A stretch of DNA of 64,000 nucleotides. It comes from Parvibaculum sp. GTDB taxonomy: Bacteria > Pseudomonadota > Alphaproteobacteria > Parvibaculales > Parvibaculaceae. A model generated the notes under the pieces. The model had not been told where the DNA came from. It saw nothing but the letters and a program-made list of their open reading frames with translations, and searched no databases. The stretch lies in assembly GCA_030645235.1 (NCBI GenBank), contig JAUSMV010000012.1:62001-126000 (forward strand), written 5' to 3'. Below are positions 44,520-54,452 of the stretch, one piece after another (position 1 is the stretch's first letter; the number at the start of each line of letters is the position of its first letter). A program made the position numbers and the translations under genes.

Positions 44520-44615
44520 ACCGAAATGGCTTTGCAATTGATTATTGTGTCCTGTGATTTTGCGCAGTGCCCGTGTTAGCCTGACTACCGGTTCGCGTTG
44601 GAGTATTTGTGCATT

Positions 44616-45887
44616 ATGAATATCCCCCCTGTTCGTCTGCCCCGTCATGGTCTTGGTGCCGGTGTCGTGATTTTGAGCTTGGCGATGAGCGGCTGTGCGG
44701 ATGCGCGTGTGCCGGAAAGCCGCACGCCTATGGCCCCGCCTGTCGGTCGTCACGATGTAAACGAGAGCTTTGCAGCATGGTTGACCAAATTTCGTGTGGA
44801 TGCTCTCAAAGCAGGCGTGACGGCTAAGACGTTTGATCGCGCGATGGCAGGCGTGACGCCTGACATGGACGTTGTGGACAGCGATCAGAACCAGCCGGAA
44901 TTTGTGAAACCTGTTTGGGTTTATCTCAATGGCGCACTGTCCGAAAAGCGCGTGACGCGCGGGCAAGTGCTGCTGAAAGAGAATAAATCGTTGCTTAACG
45001 CAATTGAGAAAAAGTACGGCGTTGACCGCAATGTGATCGTTGCGATTTGGGGGCTTGAATCAAACTTCGGCGATTTCATGGGCTCGCAGCATGTTGTCCG
45101 CTCACTTGCGACGCTCGCCTATGAAGGCCGACGCCAGTCCTATGGGCGCACGCAACTCATTGCTGCTTTGAAGATCATTCAGGCCGGTGATGTGGGTCCC
45201 GATGGATTGCTCGGCTCATGGGCCGGTGCGATGGGGCAGACGCAGTTCATCCCCACAACCTATCTTGCTCATGCGGTTGACTTTGATGGTGACGGTAAAC
45301 GCAATATCTGGACATCGCGGCCTGATACGCTCGGCTCCACTGCGCAATATCTCAATGTGTCAGGCTGGGAGCCTGGTGCGACTTGGGGCTATGAAGTCAA
45401 AACACCCAAAGGTTTTGATTATGCGCAAGCTGATATGAGCGTGAAAAAATCGGTAGCCGCCTGGGGCAAGCTTGGTGTGAAGCGTGTCAAAGGGATACCC
45501 TTTGCCAAGAAAGATGAAACAGCGGCAGCCTCACTGTTTTTGCCTGCGGGTCACAAAGGTCCGGCATTTTTGGTGATGAATAATTTCAGGACTGTGCTTG
45601 CATATAACGCGTCCACCTCTTATGCGATGGCGGTAAGCCTGCTTGCGGATCGGTTTCGTGGGCGTGGCGAGATCGTCGGAAACTGGCCCACGGATGAGCG
45701 GCCTCTGACGCGCGCCGAGCGCGAAGAATTACAGAGCCTGTTGAACGATAAAGGTTATGATCTCGGCGAGCCCGATGGCATTATTGGTTTTAACACGCGC
45801 AAAGCGATCCGGTCATATCAGGTATCGGCAAAGTTGCCGGCGGATGGCTATGCGACATCATCTTTGTTGGATCACTTGCGTCGCTAA
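44616..45887 (+). CDS. MltB-type lytic murein transglycosylase lipoprotein with peptidoglycan-binding domain
   Basis: The product (423 aa) cleaves peptidoglycan glycan strands to 1,6-anhydro ends in the periplasm. A lipoprotein signal ends MSGC. The SLT_2 domain has the catalytic Glu at E148 in IWGLESNFGDFMGSQ, then LATLAYEGRRQSY and GAMGQTQFIPTTY. A C-terminal PG_binding_1 domain reads LQSLLNDKGYDLGEPDGIIG. I start at ATG 44616; an in-frame TTG at 44598 would add six residues ahead of the signal. It appears to be a single gene, unrelated to the sugar genes upstream. Confidence 0.92.
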   Translation: MNIPPVRLPRHGLGAGVVILSLAMSGCADARVPESRTPMAPPVGRHDVNESFAAWLTKFRVDALKAGVTAKTFDRAMAGVTPDMDVVDSDQNQPEFVKPVWVYLNGALSEKRVTRGQVLLKENKSLLNAIEKKYGVDRNVIVAIWGLESNFGDFMGSQHVVRSLATLAYEGRRQSYGRTQLIAALKIIQAGDVGPDGLLGSWAGAMGQTQFIPTTYLAHAVDFDGDGKRNIWTSRPDTLGSTAQYLNVSGWEPGATWGYEVKTPKGFDYAQADMSVKKSVAAWGKLGVKRVKGIPFAKKDETAAASLFLPAGHKGPAFLVMNNFRTVLAYNASTSYAMAVSLLADRFRGRGEIVGNWPTDERPLTRAEREELQSLLNDKGYDLGEPDGIIGFNTRKAIRSYQVSAKLPADGYATSSLLDHLRR

Positions 45888-45916
45888 TTCAAATTTTCTT
45901 CGCATAGGGGATGTTG

Positions 45917-47341
45917 ATGCAGACCAAACTTTTTATTGGTGGTTCATTTGTTGAGGGTGAAGGAGCGGGCGAAGATATTCTGAACCCGGCGACGGGCGCA
46001 CTCATTACCAAAATTCCTTCAGCCTCTAAGAATCAGATTGATGCTGCAGTGGCGGCAGCGGCGGGTGCCTTTAAGACTTGGGGCCGTACGACGCCCGGTG
46101 AACGATCAGGGTTGCTTCTGAAACTGGCTGATCGGATTGAGGCAGAGGCAGAAAGTTTTGCGCGGCTTGAAAGCCTGAATTGCGGCAAGCCTTATCTGCG
46201 CGTTCTCGAAGATGAAATTCCTTCAGTTGTGGATTGTTTTCGCTTTTTTGCAGGTGCGGTGCGCTGCATGTCAGGCAGTGCGGCGGGTGAATATATTGAA
46301 GGTTATACGAGCATGATCCGGCGCGATCCGGTGGGTGTTGTTGCGTCGATTGCACCATGGAATTATCCGTTAATGATGGCGGCATGGAAGATAGCGCCTG
46401 CGCTTGCGGCCGGAAATGTGGTGGTGCTGAAGCCGTCGGAACAAACACCGTTGACCGCGCTGAAGCTCGCCGAGCTTGTGGCAGAAATTTTTCCCGAAGG
46501 CGTATTCAATCTTGTGCTCGGCCGCGGCGATAGCGTCGGCGCACCACTTGTAAGTCATGCAGGTGTGCACATGACTTCACTCACGGGTGACATTGCGACA
46601 GGGCGGAAAGTACTGGAGGCTGCTACCGGAACATTGAAGCGCACGCACCTGGAGCTCGGCGGCAAAGCGCCGGTTATTGTGTTTGATGATGCGGATATTG
46701 ATGAAGTGGTCGAGGGCATTCGCGGCTTTGGCTATTATAATGCCGGTCAGGATTGTACAGCAGCTTGCCGTATTTATGCGGGTCCCAAGATATATGAAAA
46801 GCTCGCGGCGGATCTCACAAGTGCCGTATCAAGTATCGCATTTGCTGATCCCAATGAAGACGACGGCGAATTGGGACCGGTTATTTCAGAGAAGCAGCGT
46901 ACCCGCATTTCCGGCTTTGTGGATCGTGCGCGTGAGATGAAGCACATTGAGGTGACTACAGGCGGTAAGGTGCGCGCCGGAGATGGATTTTACTTTGAGC
47001 CGACCGTCGTTGTGGGGGCGAGACAGGAAGATGAAATCGTGCAACGTGAAATCTTCGGGCCGGTTGTTTCGATCACGCGGTTTAGCGATCCTGAGGATGC
47101 TGTTGCTTGGGCTAATGACAGTCAGTACGGATTGGCGTCCTCTGTCTGGACCAAGGATGTTGGCCGCGCTATGTCGACAGCGGCGCAACTTCAATATGGT
47201 TGCACATGGATTAACACTCATTTCATGTTGGCCAATGAACTGCCGCATGGGGGTATGAAATCGTCCGGTTACGGTAAAGATCTGTCGCCCTATGCGCTTG
47301 AGGATTACACTGTTGTGCGCCATGTGATGGTGAAGCTCTAA
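45917..47341 (+). CDS. NAD-dependent aldehyde dehydrogenase (gamma-aminobutyraldehyde / betaine aldehyde type)
   Basis: The product (474 aa) is an ALDH superfamily enzyme. It contains [21 protein letters not shown], the catalytic Glu in LELGGKAP, and the catalytic Cys in [15 protein letters not shown]. The QDC variant at the active site is typical of gamma-aminobutyraldehyde dehydrogenases (PatD/YdcW) in putrescine breakdown. ATG 45917 has AGGGG 6 bases upstream; ATG 45911 two codons earlier is too close to it. It follows the transglycosylase gene by 29 bases, and no polyamine genes are visible nearby to confirm the substrate. Confidence 0.87.
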   Translation: MQTKLFIGGSFVEGEGAGEDILNPATGALITKIPSASKNQIDAAVAAAAGAFKTWGRTTPGERSGLLLKLADRIEAEAESFARLESLNCGKPYLRVLEDEIPSVVDCFRFFAGAVRCMSGSAAGEYIEGYTSMIRRDPVGVVASIAPWNYPLMMAAWKIAPALAAGNVVVLKPSEQTPLTALKLAELVAEIFPEGVFNLVLGRGDSVGAPLVSHAGVHMTSLTGDIATGRKVLEAATGTLKRTHLELGGKAPVIVFDDADIDEVVEGIRGFGYYNAGQDCTAACRIYAGPKIYEKLAADLTSAVSSIAFADPNEDDGELGPVISEKQRTRISGFVDRAREMKHIEVTTGGKVRAGDGFYFEPTVVVGARQEDEIVQREIFGPVVSITRFSDPEDAVAWANDSQYGLASSVWTKDVGRAMSTAAQLQYGCTWINTHFMLANELPHGGMKSSGYGKDLSPYALEDYTVVRHVMVKL

Positions 47342-47421
47342 CCCGAACAAAAGATTTCCCCAGTTTCATTTTGAGCGCGTCTACCCATGTCCCGTGAGAT
47401 GCCAATTGCGGGAGACGATAT

Positions 47422-49188
47422 ATGAGCGCGCAAACTAAATATGTGAGCTATGTCCCCGTGGGGTCGCCTGCTTGGGAACCATCATGCAATCCTAATTGGC
47501 GCGGCGGGCGGTGTGACGGATGGCGGCATGCGAAATCTGTTTATGCCGTCGATTTTCAAAACAATCGTGGTATGAACGGGTTGGCTAATACGCTCCTCGC
47601 TTCATGCCTTACGACTGCGCGGGCAACAACGTCTTATCTCTCCGATAATGCAGGCCTCTATCAATTTTATAACGTTAATGCGCTCGCTCTGCGTGCGGAT
47701 GCGGGTGCCTATATTGGCGGGGCTTTCACGAATAAGATCCGCAATCCACGTGGTGAAGGTGGTGCGAGCGGTTTGATCGGTTCGGGCGGTGTTGCGCCGA
47801 CGAACTGGCTCTTTGAGCAGGCGGGTGTCAATTTTAATTACACGCTTACAGTCGGACAAAGCGAAAGCGGGCTGTCTGCTACCGATATTCGCATTCAAAA
47901 TCTCGGAGGTACACCGCGGCGTATTCTCTTTGAGCAGAGTAACGCGCAGATTGCGGCTCTGCCGGGTGAAGCTTGGGGATTTGATGTTTTTGTGAAACTG
48001 CAAGCGGGGAGTCTTGCCAGCACGACATTGGCACTTGAGCTGCAATGGCGTGACAGTGAAGGCGGAGCAGTAGGATCGGTCAACTCTACAAGCGTCGTTC
48101 CGACGGCGGGTGCGCTTTCGGAGAATTATTTTTCAGTAAAAGCTATTGCTCCCACGCGGACGTCTTATGTTACGCTTGCATTGCGTTTGACGCCACTGTC
48201 GGTGACGCCGGGGATGACAGACGTGACGCTTCGCGTCGGTCCGGCTAAGGCATGTAACCTCCCGACCCTTGATGGGCCGGAGCTGGTATTCAATGGTGAC
48301 TTTTCAAACGGCCTTACAGATTGGGCAACAGTGGGTGCGGCCTCACTTGCAGTTGTCAGTGGCGAACTTGAAATCACGACCGACGGCGCGAACAAAGGTG
48401 CCCAAAGTCCTTTAGTACCAACACAAGTTGGCGCTGTCTATCGTACTACGTGGAGTGGGCGTAAAAGCACAGCGAATTTTCAATTGAATTGGACGAGCCC
48501 TAATCAGGCAATTATGGGGCCGAGCGGTTCGATTACGAACGTTGACTTCACGACCTATTTTTTGGCGAGCACAACAAGCGGCAGGCTTTTTCCTTTCACG
48601 ACGCAGGCGGGCATCTGCTATTTTGATAATTTTTCGATGAAATTACTGAGTGCCGGACATTTGCCTGTCTATCCGATCATGCCGCCTGCAGGAGTGCCGG
48701 GCGACAGCACACGTTCAGCTGATCTGGTGCAGTCATCAAACTTCGATTGGTACGATGGAATGGATTGCGATGCGGGTGCGAGCGTTCTTGTGACGTTGGC
48801 GCTTTCGCATGTGGGAGACGGTGTTGAGCGCACATTGTTTGAGCTGAGTGACGGGACCGGAACCAACGCGGTGCGGGCCTATATCAGTGCGGGTGATCGC
48901 GTCGGTCTTAAAATTATTGCGGGCGGGGTAACGCAAGTGGATGCAGTGCTGACGGCAACCGTGAGCACAGGCAAAAGTGCCTTTGGTTTTGGCTGGAGCG
49001 TTGGGCGTTGCTACGTGACCAATGGCAGTGAGATTGTCAGCGCAGATGCGGCGGCGCTGCCTGTCATAACCCAACAACGTATGGGATGTGCGGTGAGTGC
49101 GGGTTCGCTCAATGACATGCTAGGGCTTGTGCAAACCTGCGTGAGGCTTTCGCCTGATGAAGCGCAGGACTGGGTATTGTCGCGCTGA
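47422..49188 (+). CDS. Phage tail-fibre/appendage-like beta-sandwich protein, orphan
   Basis: The 588-aa product has no signal peptide or membrane helix. After an odd N-terminus rich in Trp, Gly and Arg, two carbohydrate-binding-like beta-sandwich regions can be seen. One is about 120-265; the other is about 285-415, starting ELVFNGDFSNGLTDW and ending ICYFDNFSMKLL. A LamG-like C-terminal region follows (about 430-588), opening with STRSADLVQSSNFDWYDG and closing with LSPDEAQDWVL. This layout is common in phage tail spikes and head fibres. No other phage gene is seen in the window. GGGAG lies about 7 bases before the ATG. Function is unknown; a domesticated phage adhesin or a lone cargo gene are both possible. 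Confidence 0.65.
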   Translation: MSAQTKYVSYVPVGSPAWEPSCNPNWRGGRCDGWRHAKSVYAVDFQNNRGMNGLANTLLASCLTTARATTSYLSDNAGLYQFYNVNALALRADAGAYIGGAFTNKIRNPRGEGGASGLIGSGGVAPTNWLFEQAGVNFNYTLTVGQSESGLSATDIRIQNLGGTPRRILFEQSNAQIAALPGEAWGFDVFVKLQAGSLASTTLALELQWRDSEGGAVGSVNSTSVVPTAGALSENYFSVKAIAPTRTSYVTLALRLTPLSVTPGMTDVTLRVGPAKACNLPTLDGPELVFNGDFSNGLTDWATVGAASLAVVSGELEITTDGANKGAQSPLVPTQVGAVYRTTWSGRKSTANFQLNWTSPNQAIMGPSGSITNVDFTTYFLASTTSGRLFPFTTQAGICYFDNFSMKLLSAGHLPVYPIMPPAGVPGDSTRSADLVQSSNFDWYDGMDCDAGASVLVTLALSHVGDGVERTLFELSDGTGTNAVRAYISAGDRVGLKIIAGGVTQVDAVLTATVSTGKSAFGFGWSVGRCYVTNGSEIVSADAAALPVITQQRMGCAVSAGSLNDMLGLVQTCVRLSPDEAQDWVLSR

Positions 49189-49192
49189 GGCA

Positions 49193-49891
49193 TCAGGCAG
49201 TGAGAGGATAGCGTTCGACGTTGCCTATTCCGTCATAGAGATCGAAGCCGCGTTTGAGCCAGTCATTGAGTTTGTCATCGGCTTTAAGGAGCGGGATCGT
49301 GCAAACCGCACCGGCCCAAAGGAAGCCACCGAGAGCGATATAATCGGCATAATTAGCCGTGTCGCCGCCGAGGAAGGGTGCAGAGAGAAGGGCCGCACGC
49401 ATCGGGCGCAGCGCATAGCGTAGTTCGTCCAGACGCGCATCACGGCCTTCAGCAAATTGCTCAAGCGTTTTTCCGCCGAGGCGCGCTTCGCGGCTTTGAC
49501 GAAAATAGGGCTGATCCTCGGGCCGCGCGTGATTGTGGATGTCGGCCACGTTGATTTGAAATATCCGGTTCATAATTTCGAGACCAAACCAGCCATCAAA
49601 GAAATGTGCCATCGCGCGCTCTTGCGGCGAGGTGAACAGGGTGGGCGCGTCGCGATAGGTCTTGTCGAGATAATCAGCAATGGCCCAGCTATCGCAAACC
49701 GTTGTCGCGCCGTCTTCGATGATCGGCACGGTTTTGTATTTTCCGCCGCAGAGTTTCGGAATGTCGGTGAAACCTACGGGCGCTGCCTCGAACGACAGAC
49801 CTTTATGCGCCAGCGCATATTTGATACGCCAAACAAAGGGGCTAAGCGAACGGCCATTGGCGGCAACAAGATCGTAGAGGCGGATGGTCAT
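49193..49891 (-). CDS. Glutathione S-transferase family protein
   Basis: The product (232 aa) has an N-terminal thioredoxin-like domain with SLSPFVWRIKYALAHKGL and the glutathione-binding KTVPIIEDGATTVCDSWAIA, where the cis-Pro and the Asp-Ser pair are present, then an all-helical C-terminal domain. Ser in the SPF region is a possible catalytic residue. Its ATG overlaps the stop of the histidine kinase as ATGA, so it is translated from the same mRNA. Substrate is unknown; roles in detoxification or ligand sensing are possible. Confidence 0.88.
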   Translation of the reverse strand: MTIRLYDLVAANGRSLSPFVWRIKYALAHKGLSFEAAPVGFTDIPKLCGGKYKTVPIIEDGATTVCDSWAIADYLDKTYRDAPTLFTSPQERAMAHFFDGWFGLEIMNRIFQINVADIHNHARPEDQPYFRQSREARLGGKTLEQFAEGRDARLDELRYALRPMRAALLSAPFLGGDTANYADYIALGGFLWAGAVCTIPLLKADDKLNDWLKRGFDLYDGIGNVERYPLTA

Positions 49892-51696
49892 GTGTTTGTC
49901 TCGCTGGTGATATGGACTTTTGGTGGTTCGACCTGATGGTCTTGCGGAATATAGAGCGAAACCGATGTGCCTTTGCCCATTTCACTTTCGATGGCGAGAC
50001 CGCCGCCGAGTTTTTCGGCCAGTTGCAACGCCATGCTGAGTCCAAGGCCTGTGCCCTGTCCCTGGCCTTTGGTCGAGAAATAGGGCTCGACCACGCTCGC
50101 AATCATATCGGCGGGAATGCCTGTGCCGTGATCTCGGATTTCGATGACAGCATAGTCGCCGGCTTTTATGCTGCCCCATGGCAGATCAAGCGACTGCGCT
50201 AGGTGGCGTGCTTTTACGTTGACGTTGATGGTGCCACCAGCAGGTGTTGCGTCACGTGCATTGATCGCGAGGTTGATGATCGCGGCCTGTAGTTCCTGAA
50301 TATCAACGCGTGCCCATAGGTCTTCGGTGAAGGCGACAATGTTGTAGTCTTTGCCGATAGATGAGGCGATGAGTTCGATGGTGCGTTCGATGGTGACTTT
50401 GAGATTGGTGCGTGTGAGATAGAGCGGATCTTTACGCGAGAAGGTCAGTAGGCGCCGTGTGAGGTCGACCGCGCCGTCTGTGGCACGGATAAGGCGCGAC
50501 ATGTCGATCCCTTTGATGTCGTTTTTCTCGACGATGCTTTCGATGCGTTCAACTTCGCCATACATCACGGTGAGAAGGTTATTGAAATCATGGGCGATGC
50601 CGCCGGTAAGCTGTCCCAAGGCTTCGAGGCGCGAGGCATGGCGCTCGCGCTCTTCTTGCTTAATGCGCTCGGTCAGGTCGCGGATAATGACAAAGATGAT
50701 TTCATCTTGTGGAGAATAGACCGCAGACACCAGGATCGGTACGCACCGGCCATCTTTGGCAATGATTTCCTGCTCAATGGCACTGGAAGGTTTGCCCGCT
50801 ATGACGTTGCTGAGCGCGCTGAAGGCGGTGTCGGCAAATTCGTCCGAGACGAGTTCTTGTAAAGGCGTGCCGATCAACTCGTCGCGGGTGAAACCTGTCA
50901 GTTCAACGCAGTTTTTGCTGATCTCCACCAGAGTGCCATCGGGCTTCAGTTCGGCGACGATGTCGAGCGATGCATCGATGAGGCGGCGATAGCGGTTGCG
51001 CTCTTCGCGGATTTGTTTGAGTAATGCATATTCTTTTTCGGCACTTTCAAGTCGTGCTTGAACTGTCGAATACTCGATGAGGTTTGATTCAAGAAGGCGG
51101 TTGACGCCAAATATTAGCGCGATGCTGACGCATTGAGTAAGTGACCAGATACCGAAGACCGGTAAAAAGGAAACCGGTATGGCCAAGCCCGGCCGGTTGA
51201 CGAAATAGACGAGAGCTAATCCCTGCATGAACGTCGCTGCGATGCTGAGGATGAGTGCGATCCGGCGCGACAGGACGATGAAAAAGAAAATTGAAAGCGG
51301 TGTGCCCCAAGCAAGATGGATCAGGATGTTGGCGGGCTCACTGGCAAAGCCTGCGACCGACCACGTGTTAATGACGACATAGATCCAAGTGATGACAGAT
51401 GTAGGAACGCCGAGTTTTTCGACAGAGCGCTTGGGATAGAGGCGGGCATAGACAAAGATGAATGCTGCAAACGGAAGAAAGAGAACAGCCGACCAATATT
51501 CGACGGGCGTCAGTTGAAACTTTCCACCGACGATAACGCCGATAAGCGCACCCAAACCCGTCAGCAGAGCAGCGCCCTGAAGTGCGATGCCGCCGAAACG
51601 TGTTTCACGGGCAACGAGCTTGCTCACGTGATCTTCGGCTGTCGGGGTTGGTTCAACTTTCATGTTTGGTCCGTGGTCATGCGGCACCGTAATCAT
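49888..51696 (-). CDS. PAS-domain hybrid-type membrane sensor histidine kinase (no receiver domain)
   Basis: The product (602 aa) is a membrane sensor kinase. About six hydrophobic helices (40-205) are followed by a short coiled coil and a PAS domain (about 235-350, ELKPDGTLVEISKNCVELTG). Next come the H-box GGIAHDFNNLL with phospho-acceptor H369, and an HATPase domain with N-box INLAINARDA, EIRDHGTGIP and GQGTGLGLSMA. The IAHDFNNLL form is typical of hybrid-type kinases, but no receiver domain is attached and no response regulator lies nearby. It is translationally coupled to the GST gene. Start is ATG 51696 with a weak ribosome-binding site. Confidence 0.92.
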   Translation of the reverse strand: MITVPHDHGPNMKVEPTPTAEDHVSKLVARETRFGGIALQGAALLTGLGALIGVIVGGKFQLTPVEYWSAVLFLPFAAFIFVYARLYPKRSVEKLGVPTSVITWIYVVINTWSVAGFASEPANILIHLAWGTPLSIFFFIVLSRRIALILSIAATFMQGLALVYFVNRPGLAIPVSFLPVFGIWSLTQCVSIALIFGVNRLLESNLIEYSTVQARLESAEKEYALLKQIREERNRYRRLIDASLDIVAELKPDGTLVEISKNCVELTGFTRDELIGTPLQELVSDEFADTAFSALSNVIAGKPSSAIEQEIIAKDGRCVPILVSAVYSPQDEIIFVIIRDLTERIKQEERERHASRLEALGQLTGGIAHDFNNLLTVMYGEVERIESIVEKNDIKGIDMSRLIRATDGAVDLTRRLLTFSRKDPLYLTRTNLKVTIERTIELIASSIGKDYNIVAFTEDLWARVDIQELQAAIINLAINARDATPAGGTINVNVKARHLAQSLDLPWGSIKAGDYAVIEIRDHGTGIPADMIASVVEPYFSTKGQGQGTGLGLSMALQLAEKLGGGLAIESEMGKGTSVSLYIPQDHQVEPPKVHITSETNT

Positions 51697-51762
51697 CTTC
51701 GCTCTGCCATCTTTGATAGCTTATGCCTATGTCGGGCTTTGAGGGAGTCTTCCGTATAAACA

Positions 51763-51794
51763 AAAACGGGATGGCTTTAAGGGCCCCCCGTTTT
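51763..51794 (-). terminator. Terminator downstream of the limonene-epoxide-hydrolase-like gene
   Basis: AAAACGGG (51763-51770) pairs with CCCGTTTT (51787-51794). Read on the minus strand, the stem ends CCCGTTTT followed by TGTTTA, giving a T-rich tail. The loop is 16 bases and can pair internally. It separates the gene at 51832-52200 from the kinase operon. Confidence 0.6.
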
Positions 51795-51831
51795 CTTCGG
51801 CATTTGTTGTGTCTGTTTGAAGCTTCAGAAT

Positions 51832-52200
51832 TCAGGTAAGTGCTTGCGTGTAGGTATTCATGTCAAAGTAATCACGCCATATCCTGATTTTGCCGTTTTC
51901 CATTTCAAATACACCGCAGCAAGGGAGAGCGACGGTTTTGTCCCCTATATTTGTACGATCGACGCGTTCAGCAAAAACGATGTTCCCCGACGATGCGATG
52001 TTGAGAATTTCCCACCGGGTTTCGCTCCAACCCGTCAGGAATGCGGAAATGAATTTTTGGAGATCGGCGCGGCCCTGTACCGGCGCGATCATCATGTTGT
52101 GATAGATGCCGTCATCGGTGAAATAGCTGACAATCTTTTCGACATCGTGACTCGGCCATGTGTCGATGAAGGCGCGGATTGTATCTTGATTTTTCTCCAT
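51832..52200 (-). CDS. Limonene-1,2-epoxide hydrolase-like protein (SnoaL/NTF2 fold)
   Basis: The product (122 aa) is a small cone-shaped NTF2-like fold protein. Its sequence fits the limonene-epoxide hydrolase family: EKIVSYFTDDGIYHNM at the N-terminal half, then VFAERVDRTNIG and IRIWRDYFDMNTY. The Arg and Asp of ERVD and the Asp of WRDYFD correspond to the catalytic Asp-Arg-Asp set of the family. It is a single gene flanked by terminators on both sides. The natural substrate may be another small epoxide or hydrophobic molecule. Confidence 0.82.
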   Translation of the reverse strand: MEKNQDTIRAFIDTWPSHDVEKIVSYFTDDGIYHNMMIAPVQGRADLQKFISAFLTGWSETRWEILNIASSGNIVFAERVDRTNIGDKTVALPCCGVFEMENGKIRIWRDYFDMNTYTQALT

Positions 52201-52220
52201 TGGTTTTTCCCTGATAAAAA

Positions 52221-52254
52221 TTCAAAAAAATGGGGCAGTCATGCTGCCCCATTT
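52221..52254 (-). terminator. Strong Rho-independent terminator of the fatty-acid oxidation gene
   Basis: AAATGGGGCAG (52228-52238) pairs perfectly with CTGCCCCATTT (52244-52254) around a 5-base loop. On the minus strand the stem runs into a T-tract (the A-run at 52225-52230). It lies about 20 bases after the stop of the minus-strand gene at 52274-54343. Confidence 0.88.
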
Positions 52255-52273
52255 AGATTTTTGTACTGAAGCT

Positions 52274-54343
52274 TCAGAAGCCTTTGCCTTCGGCCACCAG
52301 CTTTTCAAGGAGCGCGGCGGGTTTGAAGTCTGCGCCCATCTGGGCTTCAAACTGCTTCATCTTTGCCAGCACTTTATCGAGGCCAATCGTGTTGCCGTAG
52401 AACATCGGACCGCCGCGATAGACCGGCCAGCCATAGCCGTTGATCCAGACGATATCGATATCGGAGGCGCGAATGGCTTTGCCTTCTTCAAGGATTTTTG
52501 CGCCTTCATTGATCATCGGGTAGATGCAGCGTTCGATGATCTCTTCGTCGGAAATCGTGCGGCGATTGATGCCCTTCTTGGCGGCGAATTCGAGGATGAT
52601 GTCCTCGGTGATTTTCGACGGCTTGGCGTTGCGGTTTTCGTCGTAGTCATAGAAGCCCGCCCCCGTCTTCTGGCCGCGACGGTCCATCTCGCAGAGGCGG
52701 TCACGGATCGTTTCGCCTTTGGATTTGTCCTTGGACCAACCAATGTCGAGACCGGCAAGGTCGGACATGGCGAAGGGGCCCATGGGGAAACCGAAATCGT
52801 AGAGGACGCGGTCAACGTCCCACGGCATGGCGCCTTCCATGATGAGCTTCTGCGCTTCGCGCTGACGCTGCGCGAGAATGCGGTTGCCGACGAAGCCGGG
52901 GCAGACGCCGACGAGGGCTGCGATCTTGCCGATCTTTTTGGCAATCGCCATCGAGGTGGCGATGACGGGCTTTGAGGTCTTGTCGGCGCGCACAACTTCG
53001 AGAAGCTTCATCACGTTGGCGGGCGAGAAGAAGTGTAGACCGATCACGGCTTCGGGACGCTTCACTGCCGTGGCGATTTCGTCGATGTTCAGAGCAGACG
53101 TGTTTGTCGCAAGGATCGCACCGGGCTTGGCGATCTGGTCGAGCTTGCCGAAGACCTCTTTTTTGACAGCCATGTTTTCAAAAATGGCTTCGATGATGAG
53201 ATCGGCCTGGCCCAGGTCTTCAAGCGCCAGTGTGCCTTTTAGCATCCCCATACGCTTTTCAACATCGTCCTGCGTCATGCGGCCTTTTTTGGCGGTGTTT
53301 TCGTAGTTCTTACGAATGACACCGAGACCGCGATCGAGCGCGTCCTGCTTTGTCTCAACGATGGTGACGGGGATGCCGGCGTTGAGGAAGTTCATGGCAA
53401 TGCCGCCGCCCATCGTACCGGCACCGATGATACCGACGGTGTTGACGGGGATTTGCGGTGTGTCGGCCGGAACATCCGGCAGTTTCCAGACCTGACGTTC
53501 AGCAAAGAACACGTGGCGCTGAGCGGCTGACTGTGTGCCGGTCACGAGTTCGCGGAAAAGCTTCTGCTCGACTTTGATACCTTCATCGAAGGGCAGGTTC
53601 ACAGCAGCTTCGATGCACTGGATGTTATATTCAGGCGCGAGGAAGCCACGGAACTTGCGAGCATTTTCTTTGCGGAAGTTTGCAAAAATTTCCGGCTTGG
53701 CGCGGTCGGCGTTCATCTTGTCCTGAAGGTCGCGCACTTTTTTCAGGGGACGCTTTTCAGCGACGATCTTGCGGGCAAACGCAATGGCGCCTTCACGCAG
53801 CTTGCCTTCTTCGGTGAGTTCATCGACGAGGCCCATGTCGAGACAGGCCTTGGCACCGACATGCTGGCCGGATGTGACCATTTCCAACGCCTTTTGTGCG
53901 CCGACGATGCGCGGCAGGCGCTGCGTGCCACCGGCACCGGGCAGCAGGCCGAGGTTCACTTCCGGCAGACCGCATTTGGCTGACGGAACAGCGACGCGAT
54001 AGTGACAGGTGAGCGCCACTTCGAGACCGCCGCCCAGAGCCGTGCCGTGGATCGCGGCAACGACGGGCTTGGAGGCGTTCTCAATCATGGAAAGGGCGTC
54101 GAACAGGCTCGGGCCTGAAGGTGCCTTCCCGAATTCGGTGATGTCGGCACCGGCGATGAAGGTCTTGCCTTCGCAGATCAGCACAATGGACTTCACGGCG
54201 TCATTGGCCAGTGCCTGACGGATGCCGCCGTCGATGGCGACGCGGACGCCCGCTGATAGCGCGTTGACGGGGGGTGAGTTCAATGTGAGGACGGCAACAT
54301 CGCCTTCGATGGTCAGATCGCCGACTTCGTTGATAGCAGTCAT
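52274..54343 (-). CDS. Bifunctional enoyl-CoA hydratase / 3-hydroxyacyl-CoA dehydrogenase (FadJ/FadB type)
   Basis: The product (689 aa) performs the hydration and oxidation steps of fatty-acid beta-oxidation. The N-terminal crotonase domain has [20 protein letters not shown] (oxyanion hole) and [19 protein letters not shown] with a catalytic Glu. The central NAD-binding domain has [18 protein letters not shown], and [19 protein letters not shown] carries the catalytic His. A tandem C-terminal 3HCDH domain follows. The length is slightly shorter than E. coli FadJ (714 aa). The ATG has AGGGAGC upstream. No thiolase gene adjoins it; it stands alone with its own terminator. Confidence 0.92.
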   Translation of the reverse strand: MTAINEVGDLTIEGDVAVLTLNSPPVNALSAGVRVAIDGGIRQALANDAVKSIVLICEGKTFIAGADITEFGKAPSGPSLFDALSMIENASKPVVAAIHGTALGGGLEVALTCHYRVAVPSAKCGLPEVNLGLLPGAGGTQRLPRIVGAQKALEMVTSGQHVGAKACLDMGLVDELTEEGKLREGAIAFARKIVAEKRPLKKVRDLQDKMNADRAKPEIFANFRKENARKFRGFLAPEYNIQCIEAAVNLPFDEGIKVEQKLFRELVTGTQSAAQRHVFFAERQVWKLPDVPADTPQIPVNTVGIIGAGTMGGGIAMNFLNAGIPVTIVETKQDALDRGLGVIRKNYENTAKKGRMTQDDVEKRMGMLKGTLALEDLGQADLIIEAIFENMAVKKEVFGKLDQIAKPGAILATNTSALNIDEIATAVKRPEAVIGLHFFSPANVMKLLEVVRADKTSKPVIATSMAIAKKIGKIAALVGVCPGFVGNRILAQRQREAQKLIMEGAMPWDVDRVLYDFGFPMGPFAMSDLAGLDIGWSKDKSKGETIRDRLCEMDRRGQKTGAGFYDYDENRNAKPSKITEDIILEFAAKKGINRRTISDEEIIERCIYPMINEGAKILEEGKAIRASDIDIVWINGYGWPVYRGGPMFYGNTIGLDKVLAKMKQFEAQMGADFKPAALLEKLVAEGKGF

Positions 54344-54452
54344 GGTTTGCTCCCTTGGACCTTGTCGTTTTTTCGTATGGTCGTTTCTGCTTGTGGATTT
54401 TTGTTGTGTGCTACCCTATAGCCCAATTGAAACTGAATAAAGCAGGGAAGGG

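Noticed and set aside
43467-44966. A 499-codon open frame on the minus strand opposite the GH42 gene
   Set aside because: It runs across the ends of two well-supported plus-strand genes and the gap between them, is rich in His and Arg without domain motifs, and is explained as the mirror of their codon use.
5-52200. A terpene-degradation pathway linking the monooxygenase at the left end with the limonene-epoxide-hydrolase-like gene
   Set aside because: The two genes are 50 kb apart, each has its own terminator, and no other terpene gene is present; family resemblance alone does not support a pathway.
52241-52975. A 244-codon open frame on the plus strand inside the fatty-acid oxidation gene
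   Set aside because: It starts within the terminator hairpin and lies wholly antisense to strongly conserved 3-hydroxyacyl-CoA dehydrogenase sequence; the residue mix (Asp, Glu, His, Phe) is typical of a shadow frame.
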